Origin: Pycnopodia helianthoides
Lineage: Eukaryota > Echinodermata > Asteroidea > Forcipulatida > Asteriidae
Assembly (NCBI GenBank): GCA_032158295.1
Contig: CM063258.1
Coordinates: 3,678,001 to 3,742,000, forward strand
Direction: 5' to 3'
Length of the DNA stretch: 64,000 bases
The position numbers were made by a program, and so were the translations under genes. This document shows, piece by piece, positions 62,597 through 64,000 of the stretch (the stretch's first letter is position 1; each line of letters opens with the position of its first letter). The notes under the pieces are model-generated. The model made no database searches. It was not told where the DNA came from and saw only the letters and a program-made list of their open reading frames with translations.

Positions 62597-63640
62597 GTAA
62601 GTCCCAACTTCAGAAGGCTGTTCAAACCATCAACCCATTGCAGATTTGTGACCTGATCTATCGAAATGAGGAATGTGTCAGACAGATCGTATTGCGTGTA
62701 ATTTGCGTGTAAAGTTGGTCACAATCGAAAATCATGAAAAAACACTACAAAAAACGATTCCGCGATTTCGGTGGTATTAGGTTAAATAAAACTTGATCTT
62801 TCTTGTCGTGGTCTTACCTTTAATTGAAAAGATGAATAAATCCACAAAAAGTACGTTTTCGTGAGCATTTTGTACACAATTGATTCTCTTCAAAGTTAAT
62901 TAAAATGAGTATCTAAACAAACACGTCTTTTAAAAAAATGGAAGTGGCCTTGTCTTGAATTTCTTCATTTCCCGATAACTTCGGATTTGAATAACCTACG
63001 GAAAAAATAATGGTATTGCTGGAAAGCCAGTGAGTAACTTGTTAACACGGTATGCACAACTCAATTTTATTAAGGGGTCGATATATGTTTTGACCTTGTT
63101 CCTTTCCTGTAAAAAAATAAAAATAAAGTCAAGAGATGAAGAAATACCTTCCCTCTTTTCATGACATCAATTACCATTTCCTAGATAAACTAAAAAACCA
63201 CCAAACACATTTGTACTATAATTTGGTGATGCTTGCGAATAAAACTTTCTGAAGACGTCAGGGTGTCGGAAGCTTACCCTAAACAGGGCTCGAAATTTAC
63301 ACTGGACCACCGGCCCGAGGCTGTTGGTTTTAGCATCGGGCCAGTAAACTTATGACTGTGGACAAGTCGGCGGTCTTGTATTTTTGAATAATATTACCTC
63401 ACTATATATCTTTATTTTTTTTAAAATTATTTTCATAATATTAAAGTATTACCCACAGACAAATGATATGAACCTTCTCAAAACTTAATAAGTTCAAATA
63501 AAAACAGTTCAAATGTAAGCTACATGTGGTTAAAAGTTTTTTCCCCAATTTTGATTCTTGCCTTGTGACAAATTTTCTGGTCCAGTGAAATTTTTTAGCT
63601 ACAAGCCCTGCGGTCTTGTGGATTTTTCCTCTACACTCAA
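62597..63640. other. Intron after exon 37, no exon seen
   Basis: AT-rich. It contains a dispersed repeat (63285-63600: GGGCTCGAAATTTACACTGG, GCCCGAGGCTGTTGGTTTTA) with an inverted relative at about 34110-34230. Confidence 0.6.
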
Positions 63641-63648
63641 TATATGTA

Positions 63649-63925
63649 GGGTGTCATGGCCGAGCATCAGATTCAAGTTCTGGTGTCATCGGGTGTGGGT
63701 TAGAATCCCGGTCATGACACTTGTGTCCTTGAGCAAGATGCTTTACTATAATTGCTTCTCTTCACCCAAGGGGTATAGAGGTTGATATTGTTGAGCGCCA
63801 TGACAGCCCAATACTCCCAAGGGAGCTGAGAAAGATTACAGGAATGCTATTGGCCCAATGACAAGGGCACTAGTGTAAAGCCCAATGATACAGTATCGTA
63901 AAATGTGCTATAAAAGAACCAGTTG
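63649..63925 (+). mobile_element. tRNA-Leu-like SINE (plus copy with full body)
   Basis: GGTGTCATGGCCGAGCATCA head with a partly deleted D-arm, GGTTAGAATCCCGGTCATGA, CTTGTGTCCTTGAGCAAGAT, then a body ending GTGCTATAAAAGAACCAGTTGTTATTA and an ATT-rich tail. Confidence 0.85.
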
Positions 63926-64000
63926 TTATTACTATTATTATTATTTTGTATATATTATTATTGTACCCTTTTTCTTCCGGCCGTTTAATCTTCTCTCTGT

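Overview
This is eukaryotic genomic DNA from an invertebrate deuterostome, most likely an echinoderm and possibly a sea star. The evidence is an intron-rich gene with GT..AG junctions, a fibrillar collagen of vertebrate V/XI type, an interstitial TTAGGG block, and dense families of short palindromic and tRNA-derived repeats. The species cannot be fixed from the sequence alone. No bacterial-style genes, operons, CRISPR arrays or intact transposase/reverse-transcriptase genes were seen.

The window holds the 5' part of a single plus-strand gene, a clade B (type V/XI) fibrillar procollagen alpha chain. The probable signal-peptide exon is at 7961-8051. A TSPN/laminin-G-like N-propeptide follows (13625-13804, 15695-15910, one short unseen exon, 26694-26865, 29723-29839). 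Next come a Tyr/Ser/Gly-rich variable segment (32111-32296), a short interrupted minor triple helix (33283-36117), an unusually long non-helical linker/N-telopeptide (36950-39182), and the first 582 residues of the uninterrupted major Gly-X-Y helix, from 39183 to 62596. Thirty-six coding exons were placed, about 1,015 codons. The rest of the helix and the C-propeptide lie beyond the right edge. All helical exons are phase 0, start with Gly and are 45, 54, 90, 99 or 108 nt long. Their order and size match what I recall of human COL5A1/COL11A1, and several exon sequences align closely, so no helical exon appears to be missing.

The remaining sequence is upstream flank (1-7960) and large introns. 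Nearly all the recognisable content there is repetitive: (i) several terminal-inverted-repeat (MITE-like) families, the most abundant with GGTAATT-type ends and a central palindrome that differs between subfamilies; (ii) three tRNA-derived SINE families, one with a class II (Leu-like) head; (iii) foldback elements; (iv) minisatellites of 22, 27, about 48, about 80 and about 95 bp; and (v) microsatellites.

Two minisatellite-like arrays have copied real splice junctions of the collagen gene. Intron sequence plus the acceptor and first 18 nt of the 50241 exon are repeated upstream around a TTAGGG tract, and the donor of the 56484 exon is repeated about eight times downstream. These are the most unusual structures seen. 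One gap in the model is a short TSPN exon needed between 15910 and 26694 that could not be found.
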